5,617 nt of DNA from Xanthobacteraceae bacterium (GCA_030039655.1 JASHVC010000622.1:1-5617); one strand, 5' to 3'. Positions 1 through 5,617 are shown, numbered from the stretch's first letter. Notes: generated by a model not told the origin, from the sequence alone. Made by a program: numbers and translations.

Positions 1-454
1 CTTCGATTCGCGTCGTGTAGACCGCCATGACGTCCGGCCGATCGAGGAAATAGGTGATGCGGCGAAAGCCCTCGGCTTCGCATTGGGTGCAATAGGTCTC
101 GCCCGCTTTGTAGAGTCCCATGAGCTGCGTATTGCCCACGGGGTCGATGATTGTTTCGATTTCAAGCTCGAATGCGCGGTTTGGCGGCTGGGCAATAGTG
201 AGCCGGTCGGGAGTGGCGACGAAGTTTTCCGGCGGCAGCGGGTTGCCGTCGATCGCCAAGGACACAAGTTTCAGGTCTTCGCCGTCGAGAACCAGCGGCG
301 CCGGCGCGCCTGCCGCGTTGGGTTTGACCTTGAGCTTGGAGCGCACTCTGGTGGCGCTCGGATGAAGCGATACGTCGAGGTCGACGGTCTCGATCAGCCA
401 GTCGGGCGGGCGATAATCCTTCAGCAGGATCGGGCGGTGTTCTTCGGTGCGCAT
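1..454 (-). CDS. pepN: Aminopeptidase N, N-terminal part (cut by window edge)
   Basis: Aminopeptidase N (M1 family) is a cytoplasmic zinc metallopeptidase that removes N-terminal residues from peptides in protein turnover. Only the first 151 residues are present; the HExxH zinc site lies beyond the left edge. What is visible matches the N-terminal beta domain of E. coli PepN: KDYRPPDW at residues 12-19 (E. coli HDYRAPDY), DGEDLKLVS at 57-65 (E. coli NGEDLKLVS), and CTQCEAEGFRRITYFLDRPD at 122-141. Glu126 aligns with E. coli Glu121, which binds the substrate's free amino group, so the substrate-anchoring residue is intact. I chose ATG at 454 because MRTEEHRP fits family N-termini. An in-frame GTG at 484 would add ten residues; it has a GAGG-like sequence upstream, while ATG 454 has no clear Shine-Dalgarno, so the start is not certain. 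The gene lies about 100 bases downstream of the CDF exporter on the same strand and may be partly co-transcribed with it. The family assignment is near certain. Confidence 0.95.
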   Translation of the reverse strand, partial: MRTEEHRPILLKDYRPPDWLIETVDLDVSLHPSATRVRSKLKVKPNAAGAPAPLVLDGEDLKLVSLAIDGNPLPPENFVATPDRLTIAQPPNRAFELEIETIIDPVGNTQLMGLYKAGETYCTQCEAEGFRRITYFLDRPDVMAVYTTRIE

Positions 455-483
455 GATTGGCTTGATGTAGAAGCATTGTGGCA

Positions 484-510
484 CAAATGAAAGCGCCTCG
501 CGGGCAGGCG
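484..510 (-). terminator. Weak terminator-like hairpin between CDF gene and pepN
   Basis: On the minus strand, CGCCT and AGGCG form a perfect 5-bp GC-rich stem around a 7-base loop (stem arms at 506-510 and 494-498). The T-rich run CTTTCATTTG follows directly. It could end or attenuate transcription from the CDF gene. The stem is short and the T-run is broken by other bases. Only about 30 bases separate it from the pepN ATG, too few for a separate pepN promoter, so it would sit inside the pepN leader. This is a pattern call only. Confidence 0.25.
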
Positions 511-554
511 TGTATTAACGTCAGGTCGGGTCGAAATTTTGCAGGCGCGCGGCA

Positions 555-1922
555 TCATCGCCGCGGCTCGGCATGGCCAATGACACGCTGGATGGTGGGA
601 AAGCGCTGGCGCAAGCCGTGCTCGATGCCGTCCACCAAATCGTGCACCGCGCGCACCGAGAGCGCCGGGTCGACGCGGCAATGAAAGTTGACGATCTCGC
701 CGTCCGCGCTCTCCCGCACGCGCACGTTATGAATTTCGCCGAGGCCGGGGATGCCGGCAGCAAGGGAGGTGAGAAACTCGCGCACTTCGGAAATGCGCGT
801 GGCGGAAGCGTCATGGCCAGCCAGCTCATCGGCTGGCAGCGGCTCGATATGGGTTTCCACTTCGACGTCCGGGCCAAGCTCGTCGCGCAGCGCTTCTTCG
901 AGCCGGCTGGCAATATCGTGGGCGGCCTGCAGTGACAACGTGCCCTCGACTTCTACATCTGTTGAAACCGACAACCGGCCGGAAATCGCCTGCACGGCGA
1001 CGTGGTGAATCGCGATGGCCAGGTTGCGCGCCGTCATCATGACCCGCTCGCGCACCGTCTCGTCGTCGAGCGCGCGCGGCTCGGTGGTGATCGTGATCTC
1101 AGCCCGCGGAATTTCGGAGCGGATGGCGCGTGTCAACCGCTCCTTGATGCTTGAGACGCGATCGAGCGGCAGCGTGCGGCTGACACCAACGCCGAGATCG
1201 ACGAACAATACCGCGCCAGCCGGGCGTGCGCGGACGCGCTCGACGTTGACCACCCCGGGCATACGGCGCGCAATCGAAGCGATGCGCTCGCTGACGCCCT
1301 CCGGCGCGGTGTCGGTCAACGAGTCGATGGTGCGGCGTCCAAGCCGCCAGCCGGCGACGCAGATAAAAAAGGCCACCACCAGCGCGGCGGTGGCGTCGGC
1401 CCATACATAGCCAAGCGCAACGCCGCAAAGGCCTATGAGCACAGCAACCGACGACCACATGTCGGATGAAAAATGGAGAGCGTCGGCCTGCAGGGCCTCG
1501 CTTGATGTCTGCTCAGCGACGCGCCGCAGCGTGCGCGCGCGGAAAAAATCCACGGCGATCGAACCCACAATGACAACGAAGGCGGCGATGCTCGCCTCGA
1601 CCGCGTGGGCCCGCGCTCCGAGGAGGCGTTGCACGGCTTCCCAGGCGACGATTGCAGTCAGGAGAAAGAGCAACGCGGTCTCGGCAAGGGCGGTGACGCT
1701 TTCCATCTTGCCGTGGCCGTACTGATGCTCGGCGTCGGCCGGCTTGTCGGAGATGCGCACGGCAAAATAAGTCAGCACCGTTGCGGAAAGGTCGATCAGG
1801 GAATGTCCCGCTTCCGACAGGATGGCGAGCGAGCCCGTCAGCAGGCCAATAATGGCCTTCGCCGCCGTCAGCGCAGCAGACGCCGCAATGGAGCCGAGCG
1901 CAGCTTTTTCCTTGTCGTTCAT
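555..1922 (-). CDS. CDF-family metal (probably Zn2+) exporter with three C-terminal domains
   Basis: Cation diffusion facilitators are inner-membrane proton antiporters that expel divalent metals from the cytoplasm. The 455-residue product has about six membrane helices (residues ~10-200). The transport site reads H40-x3-D44 in helix 2 and H150-x3-D154 in helix 5. This HDHD set is typical of zinc CDFs; E. coli YiiP has D45/D49/H153/D157. D63, H66 and H70 keep the spacing of YiiP site B (D68/H71/H75). A single cytoplasmic domain is usual, giving ~300 residues in total. Here three ferredoxin-like units follow, at ~207-283, 287-361 and 375-453, each ending in an E-P after an amphipathic helix. 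Units 2 and 3 keep AHDI/VHDL and a His before the final EP; unit 1 has TTEP and no His. Start: ATG 1922 has AAAGGG upstream; a GTG at 2003 would add 27 residues without family support. The gene is divergent from the dioxygenase gene and upstream of pepN. Metal specificity is inferred. Confidence 0.93.
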   Translation of the reverse strand: MNDKEKAALGSIAASAALTAAKAIIGLLTGSLAILSEAGHSLIDLSATVLTYFAVRISDKPADAEHQYGHGKMESVTALAETALLFLLTAIVAWEAVQRLLGARAHAVEASIAAFVVIVGSIAVDFFRARTLRRVAEQTSSEALQADALHFSSDMWSSVAVLIGLCGVALGYVWADATAALVVAFFICVAGWRLGRRTIDSLTDTAPEGVSERIASIARRMPGVVNVERVRARPAGAVLFVDLGVGVSRTLPLDRVSSIKERLTRAIRSEIPRAEITITTEPRALDDETVRERVMMTARNLAIAIHHVAVQAISGRLSVSTDVEVEGTLSLQAAHDIASRLEEALRDELGPDVEVETHIEPLPADELAGHDASATRISEVREFLTSLAAGIPGLGEIHNVRVRESADGEIVNFHCRVDPALSVRAVHDLVDGIEHGLRQRFPTIQRVIGHAEPRR

Positions 1923-1939
1923 CGGCAGCCCTTTTGCCG
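1923..1939 (-). promoter_or_regulatory. Hairpin presenting the CDF gene's Shine-Dalgarno in its loop
   Basis: Immediately before the ATG of the CDF gene the transcript reads CGGCA, then AAAGGGC, then TGCCG. The two outer pentamers are perfectly complementary (5 bp), and the whole AAAGGG ribosome-binding sequence falls in the 7-base loop, with the start codon touching the stem. The ribosome-binding site supports ATG 1922 as the start. Whether the hairpin modulates translation is inference; a stem of this size can arise by chance in GC-rich DNA. Confidence 0.4.
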
Positions 1940-1943
1940 GTTC

Positions 1944-1972
1944 GGCGTAAACGCGCCAATCAAGGGCGTCAA
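1944..1972 (-). promoter_or_regulatory. Candidate promoter for the CDF gene
   Basis: The minus strand has TTGACG (1972-1967), a good -35 match, followed after 17 bases by TACGCC (1949-1944), a poor -10 match. Alphaproteobacterial sigma-70-type promoters often depend more on the -35 box, so it is plausible. It would give a leader of only about 15-20 bases before ATG 1922. No operator for a known metal regulator is recognisable. Confidence 0.25.
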
Positions 1973-2011
1973 TGCTGCGTCCCTTGGGTCGATTTTTTAC
2001 CACCGGCGAAC

Positions 2012-2017
2012 TACAAT
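2012..2017 (+). promoter_or_regulatory. Candidate -10 box for the dioxygenase-dusA-permease unit
   Basis: TACAAT matches the sigma-70 -10 consensus at five of six positions and lies 39 bases before the dioxygenase ATG, which would leave a leader of roughly 30 bases. No convincing -35 element sits at the right distance: TTGGGT at 1984-1989 is 22 bases away, which is too far. It is offered as the best candidate in the 134-base divergent spacer. Confidence 0.2.
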
Positions 2018-2044
2018 AGGTGCAGCGAACTTGAACGGGCGAAT

Positions 2045-2050
2045 AGGAAA
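2045..2050 (+). promoter_or_regulatory. Ribosome-binding site fixing the dioxygenase start
   Basis: AGGAAA sits 6 bases before ATG 2057. It supports that start over the longer open frame beginning at 1934, which would add 41 residues lacking family similarity. Confidence 0.6.
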
Positions 2051-2056
2051 CGCGCT

Positions 2057-2950
2057 ATGGACCTTGCTGTCAGGCCATTGCATCCACTCTTTGTCGCGGA
2101 AGTGAGAGGGGTTGATCTCAGTCGAGACATCGATCTGAAGATGCAGCAGGCGATCGAGCATGCCATGGACGAATACGCCGTTTGTGTTCTGCCGGAGCAA
2201 AAGCTCGACGACGAGCGGCAGATTTCATTTTCGCGCCGTTATGGGCCGCTCGAGAACGCCTCCGCGGTCAAAGCCCAGCGCAAGGCAGGCGTCATCGGGC
2301 AGCGCATACGCCACCCGGAAATCTTTGACGTTTCCAATCTCGACGAGAATGGAAACATCATGGCGGCCAAAGACGACAGGTGGGTCTATCGGCAGGCCAA
2401 CGAGCTTTGGCATACCGACTCGTCGTTCCGGCAGAAATCGTCCACGTGGTCGCTGCTGCATGCGCGCATCGTGCCCCCGTCGGGTGGGGACACCTATTTC
2501 GCGGACACGCGCGCCGCCTATGACGCTTTGCCCGAGGCAACGAAGCAAAAACTCGAAGGGCTCGTGGCGGAGCATTCCATTTGGCACTCACGTAGTCAGC
2601 GCGGCGGCTATGTGCCGAGCGACGACGAGCGCGCAGCGCGGCCGCCAGCGCAGCATCCGTTGGTGCGGCGGCACCCTGGCTCCGGACGCAAGGCGCTGTT
2701 CATCGCCTCCCACGCGTCCCATATCGTCGGCTGGCCGCGCGAGGAGGGCAGGGCGCTGCTCGATGAATTGCTCGCCTTCGCTACCCAACCGCGCTTTGTC
2801 TACGGCCACAAATGGCGCGTGGGCGATCTCGTAATCTGGGACAACCGCTGCACGATGCACCGTGCCTCGTCATTTGACTCGAACGATCATATGCGCGAGT
2901 TGCACCGCACGACGATCGTCGATACGCGCGGCGACGCGGTCGCGCTCTAG
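2057..2950 (+). CDS. TfdA-like Fe(II)/2-oxoglutarate-dependent dioxygenase (TauD/TfdA family)
   Basis: Enzymes of this family use Fe(II), O2 and 2-oxoglutarate to hydroxylate a substrate, often cleaving an ether or C-S bond; TfdA opens 2,4-dichlorophenoxyacetate. The product has 297 residues (TfdA is about 287). The iron triad is H119 and D121 in WHTDSSF, and H268 in WDNRCTMHR. T146 lies 27 residues after the first His, as does the cosubstrate-binding T126 of TauD. R280 and R284 correspond to TauD R266 (2-oxoglutarate) and R270 (substrate acid group), so all catalytic positions are intact. WHTDSSF, FADTRAAYDAL (148-158) and HKWRVGDLVIWDNR (251-264) look more like TfdA than TauD, suggesting an aryloxy- or other carboxylate substrate rather than taurine; the true substrate is unknown. 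ATG 2057 is chosen because AGGAAA lies 6 bases upstream and MDLAVRPLHPLFVAEVRGVDL fits family N-termini. It is first in a probable unit with dusA and the permease gene. Confidence 0.92.
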   Translation: MDLAVRPLHPLFVAEVRGVDLSRDIDLKMQQAIEHAMDEYAVCVLPEQKLDDERQISFSRRYGPLENASAVKAQRKAGVIGQRIRHPEIFDVSNLDENGNIMAAKDDRWVYRQANELWHTDSSFRQKSSTWSLLHARIVPPSGGDTYFADTRAAYDALPEATKQKLEGLVAEHSIWHSRSQRGGYVPSDDERAARPPAQHPLVRRHPGSGRKALFIASHASHIVGWPREEGRALLDELLAFATQPRFVYGHKWRVGDLVIWDNRCTMHRASSFDSNDHMRELHRTTIVDTRGDAVAL

Positions 2951-2970
2951 AAGAAAAGTCGAGAATGTCC

Positions 2971-2974
2971 GGAG
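2971..2974 (+). promoter_or_regulatory. Ribosome-binding site fixing the TTG start of dusA
   Basis: GGAG lies 7 bases before TTG 2982. No ATG or GTG occurs in frame between the dioxygenase stop and the conserved RFSVAPM motif, so this site decides the start. Confidence 0.65.
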
Positions 2975-2981
2975 TGCAGCG

Positions 2982-3992
2982 TTGAAGTTGGATCGCCGCT
3001 TTTCTGTCGCCCCGATGATGGAGTGGACCGACCGGCATTGCCGGTTCTTCCATCGCCTGCTGACGCGTCGGGCACTGCTCTACACGGAGATGCTCACCAC
3101 CGGCGCCGTGCTGCATGGCGAGCGCGCGCGGCTTCTGCGCTACGATGCGGCCGAGCATCCGCTGGCGCTGCAGCTTGGCGGCTCCGATCCCCAGGCGCTC
3201 GCCGCGTGTGCGCGCATCGGTGCGGACCTTGGCTTTGACGAGATCAACCTGAATGCGGGCTGTCCCTCCGACCGGGTGCAGGACGGCCGCTTCGGCGCCT
3301 GCCTCATGGCGGAGCCGGCTTTGGTCGGCGATGCGGTGGCGGCCATGAAGGCCGCTGTGTCCATTCCCGTTACGGTGAAATGCCGCATCGGCATCGACGA
3401 GCAGGACCCCGAAGAGGCGCTGGAGATTTTTGCCCGCGAGGTCGAGCAGGCTGGCGCCGATGCGCTCATCGTTCACGCGCGAAAGGCCTGGCTCAAAGGG
3501 CTATCGCCCAAGGAGAACCGAGAAATTCCGCCGCTCGATTATGCGCGCGTCTACCGGCTCAAGGCCGCGCACCCGCGGCTTCCGGTCGTACTCAACGGCG
3601 GGATCGTAAGCGTGGAGGAGGCGCACACGCACCTTGCACACGTGGACGGCGTCATGATGGGCCGCGCCGCCTATCAGGACCCATGGCGGCTCCTTGCCGT
3701 CGATCCGCTTTTCTTCGATGACTCGCCTCGCTTCGCATCGCCTGAGAATGCCGCGACGGCGCTGATCCCCTACATCGAGCGGGAACTTGCTCAGGGGACG
3801 CGGCTTCATGTGATCACACGCCACCTGCATGGCTTATTCCGCGGCGTTCCCGGCGCGCGCGCTTTCCGCCGGCATCTCGCCGGCGCACCGGCTAATCCGC
3901 AAGCCGGTGCGGAATTCCTCGCAGAGGCGTTCTCGCTCGTAACCGATCGCGTCGTAGACAGCGAGCGCAAATTGGCGCACATCGCGGCCTGA
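2982..3992 (+). CDS. dusA: tRNA-dihydrouridine(20/20a) synthase DusA
   Basis: DusA is a cytoplasmic FMN enzyme that reduces uridines 20 and 20a in the tRNA D-loop with NADPH. The 336-residue product matches E. coli DusA along its length (about 330-345 residues). Matching segments are RFSVAPMMEWTDRHCR (6-21), YTEMLTTGA (34-42), HPLALQLGGSDP (59-70), INLNAGCPSDRVQ (88-100) with catalytic Cys94, SIPVTVKCRIGID (127-139), HARKAWLKGLSPKENREIPP (165-184), NGGI (205-208), and the C-terminal helical domain with PYIERELAQGT and HITR-like VITRHLHGLFRGVPGAR (277-293). SPKENREIPPLDY is a DusA signature that separates it from DusB and DusC. The start must be TTG 2982 (or TTG 2988): the upstream frame up to the dioxygenase region offers only an ATG at 2862 deep inside that gene, and GGAG precedes TTG 2982. 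It lies 31 bases after the dioxygenase stop and 16 before the permease gene. The rare start codon may lower expression. Confidence 0.96.
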   Translation: MKLDRRFSVAPMMEWTDRHCRFFHRLLTRRALLYTEMLTTGAVLHGERARLLRYDAAEHPLALQLGGSDPQALAACARIGADLGFDEINLNAGCPSDRVQDGRFGACLMAEPALVGDAVAAMKAAVSIPVTVKCRIGIDEQDPEEALEIFAREVEQAGADALIVHARKAWLKGLSPKENREIPPLDYARVYRLKAAHPRLPVVLNGGIVSVEEAHTHLAHVDGVMMGRAAYQDPWRLLAVDPLFFDDSPRFASPENAATALIPYIERELAQGTRLHVITRHLHGLFRGVPGARAFRRHLAGAPANPQAGAEFLAEAFSLVTDRVVDSERKLAHIAA

Positions 3993-4008
3993 TCCTTCGC
4001 GGAAAGCA

Positions 4009-4848
4009 ATGCCCACAATGTTATTTGGTGTCGGGTTAAGCGAGATCATTTGGCTCGCCGTGGCAGTCGTCATTGGCGGCGTTGTCACTGGGATTCTCGC
4101 CGGGCTGTTTGGCATTGGCGGCGGCGCCGTAATTGTGCCGGTGCTCTATGAAGTGTTTCGGCTCCTGAACGTACCTGAGGAGGTGCGTATGCAGTTGTGT
4201 GTCGGCACCTCGATCGCCATCATCGTTCCGACGGCCATTCGCTCCTATTTGACCCACCGCGCCAAGGGTCTCGTCATTCCAAACGTGATCCGGCTGTGGG
4301 CGCTTCCAGCCGTGATTGGCGTCGCCTGCGGCGCCGTCATCGCGGCGTTCGCTCCACCCACCGTCTTTAAGATCGCATTTGTGTTGATCGCTGGGTTCAT
4401 CGCCACAAAATTTCTGTTCGCGGGCGATCGTTGGAACCTCGGCACTGATCTGCCCGGCACGGTGCCGATGACGCTGTACGGCTTCGCCATTGGGCTGGCG
4501 GGTTCGCTCATGGGGGTGAGCGGAGGCTCGCTCTCGAACATCGTGCTCACTCTCTACGGCAAGCCGATTCACAACGCGGTGGCGACCTCATCGGGGCTTG
4601 GCGTGCCAATCACGATTGTGGGCACGGTCGGCTACATTCTTGCTGGCCTGCCGCATCAAGCGTCGCTGCCGCCCTTTTCGCTCGGCTTCGTCTCGCTGAT
4701 CGGGCTCGTGGTGATGGCGCCGGTGTCGAGCCTCACGGCGCCCTATGGCGCGCGGCTCGCCCACACACTGTCGCGGCGGACGCTGGAAATCGCGTTCAGC
4801 TGCTTTCTTCTGCTGGTGTCGGCGCGATTTTTGGTGAGTCTGATCTGA
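4009..4848 (+). CDS. TauE/SafE-family permease (sulfite/organoanion exporter family)
   Basis: The 279-residue product is almost entirely hydrophobic, with about eight membrane helices. It shows the family's internal duplication: GILAGLFGIGGGAVIVPVL (28-46) in the first half and LAGSLMGVSGGSLSNIVLTL (163-182) in the second. Each is followed by a conserved segment, VGTSIAIIVPTAIRSYLTH (65-83) and ATSSGLGVPITIVGTVGYI (192-210). Members move anions such as sulfite, sulfoacetate or other small organic acids across the inner membrane; many have no known substrate, and the family name should not be read as proof of sulfite export. ATG 4009 has GGAAAG just upstream (GGA 5 bases away); ATG 4018 is a near alternative that changes little. 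It begins 16 bases after the dusA stop and is probably the last gene of the dioxygenase-dusA-permease unit. Its neighbour on the other side is convergent. Confidence 0.9.
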   Translation: MPTMLFGVGLSEIIWLAVAVVIGGVVTGILAGLFGIGGGAVIVPVLYEVFRLLNVPEEVRMQLCVGTSIAIIVPTAIRSYLTHRAKGLVIPNVIRLWALPAVIGVACGAVIAAFAPPTVFKIAFVLIAGFIATKFLFAGDRWNLGTDLPGTVPMTLYGFAIGLAGSLMGVSGGSLSNIVLTLYGKPIHNAVATSSGLGVPITIVGTVGYILAGLPHQASLPPFSLGFVSLIGLVVMAPVSSLTAPYGARLAHTLSRRTLEIAFSCFLLLVSARFLVSLI

Positions 4849-4869
4849 GCTAAGCCACCGCACCGGCGA
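4849..4869. other. 21-base convergent spacer
   Basis: The stop codons of the permease and protease genes face each other across 21 bases. No strong rho-independent terminator is seen. The nearest hairpin, CACGG-ATTG-CCGTG at 4871-4884, lies in the last codons of the protease gene and has no T-run. Termination here is either rho-dependent or overlapping. Confidence 0.5.
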
Positions 4870-5577
4870 TCACGGATTGCCGTGCAGCACGAGGTGAGTG
4901 CCGTGGACTTCCCAGGCTTGCAGCCGGTTGAGGAAGCTCATGCCGAGAAGGCTCGTTTTCAGCGTGCCGGCCTGCGCCACGAGCGCATCGACCGAATGCT
5001 CTTCGATGTCGCCGATGGCGATGAGCTTGATCTTCAGCGGTGCCGCGTGGGTGCGGCCGTTGGCCGTGTCGATGGACACCGTGTAGTCGAGCAGGGCGAG
5101 CGGCAAGCCGGCGGCCTTGGCATCGTCCTGGGTGAGCACAATCGTACTTGCCCCAGTATCGAGCACCATGGGAACGAGAGCTTCGTTGACTCGCACCTCG
5201 CGAATATAAAAGTCGCTGGAGGAGGCGGAGCGATAAATTTCCACATCACGGCCGTGGGCAAAGATGTGACCGGGAACCAGCACGACCATGACGTGGTCAG
5301 CGATGTCATGCAGTTGTAGTCGATAAGAATAACCGATCACCAGGAAGAGACCGACCACGACCCAAAGCAACGCGGCAGTGATCGCCTCCGCAAGGCGTTC
5401 GCGGAACAGGGTCAACACGCCTCCGGAGACGAAAACCAGGAGCGCGATCTTGTAGCCAAGCGAGGAGAAGTCGCGGTTCGACAGCGGCCCGATCGTGCCA
5501 CCGCCTTGGCGGGCCATGACGATGAGAATCGCTATGATCAGGCCCAGAAGGAGAAGCAGCACCAAACGTTGACGCAC
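4870..5577 (-). CDS. Membrane-anchored retropepsin-like aspartic protease (APRc/TIGR02281-like)
   Basis: Retropepsin-type bacterial proteases carry one catalytic Asp per chain and act as dimers. The 235-residue product has three predicted membrane helices (about 4-21, 42-58, 66-84), a linker, and a C-terminal protease domain from ~120. The domain carries MVLDTGASTIVLT (137-149), with catalytic Asp140 in DTGAS, and LLGMSFLNRL (210-219), matching the hydrophobic-hydrophobic-Gly element of the fold. Charged FRER (58-61) between helices 2 and 3 suggests a cytoplasmic loop, placing the protease domain in the periplasm. Length, three helices and catalytic Asp at 140 closely resemble Rickettsia APRc (about 231 residues). 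The start is GTG 5577, with AGAGGA 8 bases upstream and an in-frame TAG at 5590-5592 that excludes a longer form; TTG 5565 and GTG 5562 are possible but would shorten helix 1. Its substrate is unknown. It converges on the permease gene, and no functional link to that gene is evident. Confidence 0.88.
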   Translation of the reverse strand: MRQRLVLLLLLGLIIAILIVMARQGGGTIGPLSNRDFSSLGYKIALLVFVSGGVLTLFRERLAEAITAALLWVVVGLFLVIGYSYRLQLHDIADHVMVVLVPGHIFAHGRDVEIYRSASSSDFYIREVRVNEALVPMVLDTGASTIVLTQDDAKAAGLPLALLDYTVSIDTANGRTHAAPLKIKLIAIGDIEEHSVDALVAQAGTLKTSLLGMSFLNRLQAWEVHGTHLVLHGNP

Positions 5578-5585
5578 GGGAGCGA

Positions 5586-5591
5586 TCCTCT
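5586..5591 (-). promoter_or_regulatory. Ribosome-binding site for the GTG start of the protease gene
   Basis: AGAGGA on the minus strand, 8 bases before GTG 5577, supports this non-ATG start. The remaining bases to the window edge (5592-5617) show no recognisable gene. Confidence 0.55.
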
Positions 5592-5617
5592 ACGCGATCC
5601 TCGGGACAATACCGGCG

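Noticed and set aside
548..565. 6-bp inverted repeat CGCGGC/GCCGCG spanning the CDF stop codon
   Set aside because: No T-run follows on the minus strand, and such GC repeats are common at this base composition, so it was not called a terminator.
1923..2003. Upstream extension of the CDF exporter to GTG 2003 (27 extra residues)
   Set aside because: The extra segment is polar, unlike family N-termini, and ATG 1922 has AAAGGG at a suitable distance.
1934..2056. Upstream extension of the dioxygenase by 41 residues, starting at ATG 1934
   Set aside because: The added residues show no family similarity, run through the divergent promoter spacer, and ATG 2057 has a good ribosome-binding site and the expected N-terminus.
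573..2105. Long plus-strand open frames opposite the CDF gene (573-935, 1015-1410, 1605-2105)
   Set aside because: They are antisense shadows caused by high GC content: Arg/Ser/Ala-rich or low in recognisable motifs, with no ribosome-binding sites, and fully overlapped by a clear transporter gene.
4036..4572. 178-residue minus-strand open frame opposite the permease gene
   Set aside because: The predicted product is His/Asp/Arg-rich with no domain pattern, as expected from the complement of a membrane-protein gene.
4871..4884. 5-bp hairpin CACGG-ATTG-CCGTG at the end of the protease gene
   Set aside because: It lies within coding sequence and has no T-run in either direction, so it is not supported as a terminator.
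5578..5617. Possible end of another minus-strand gene (open frame ending at TAG 5590-5592)
   Set aside because: Only eight codons are in the window (AGIVPRIA), with no recognisable family, too little to call a gene.
1..5617. Search for tRNA, rRNA, CRISPR repeats, insertion sequences, integrase genes or phage remnants
   Set aside because: None was seen; gene order, spacing and base use look like ordinary chromosome with no sign of recent transfer.

Overview
This is a GC-rich stretch of chromosome-like DNA, densely packed with genes. Protein similarity recalled from memory and the gene types point to an alphaproteobacterium, probably of the Hyphomicrobiales (Bradyrhizobium-like relatives). The clues are an alphaproteobacterial-type three-helix retropepsin-like protease, a TfdA-like dioxygenase of the kind found on rhizobial chromosomes, and the overall codon use. 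The genus cannot be fixed from this window. There are six protein genes: five complete and one cut by the left edge. I see no RNA gene, insertion sequence, CRISPR array or phage gene, and no gene-free stretch longer than about 135 bases.

Left part, minus strand (1-1922): a cation diffusion facilitator (CDF) metal exporter is followed, about 100 bases downstream, by the start of pepN (aminopeptidase N), which runs off the left edge. The exporter has an HDHD metal site typical of zinc carriers and carries three tandem C-terminal ferredoxin-like domains instead of the usual one.

Middle, plus strand (2057-4848): a probable three-gene transcription unit starts divergently from the exporter. It holds a TfdA-type Fe(II)/2-oxoglutarate dioxygenase, then dusA (tRNA dihydrouridine synthase, starting at TTG) 31 bases later, then a TauE/SafE-family eight-helix permease 16 bases later. 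Between the divergent genes lie 134 bases with weak promoter candidates in both directions. A small hairpin there holds the exporter's Shine-Dalgarno sequence in its loop.

Right part, minus strand (4870-5577): an inner-membrane retropepsin-like aspartic protease with three N-terminal helices and a DTGAS active site converges on the permease gene with only 21 bases between the stops. In length, layout and position of the catalytic Asp it closely resembles Rickettsia APRc.

I found no convincing undescribed multi-gene system. The best leads are the triple-domain CDF exporter, the free-living APRc-like protease, and the unknown substrate of the TfdA-like enzyme next to a TauE-family anion exporter.
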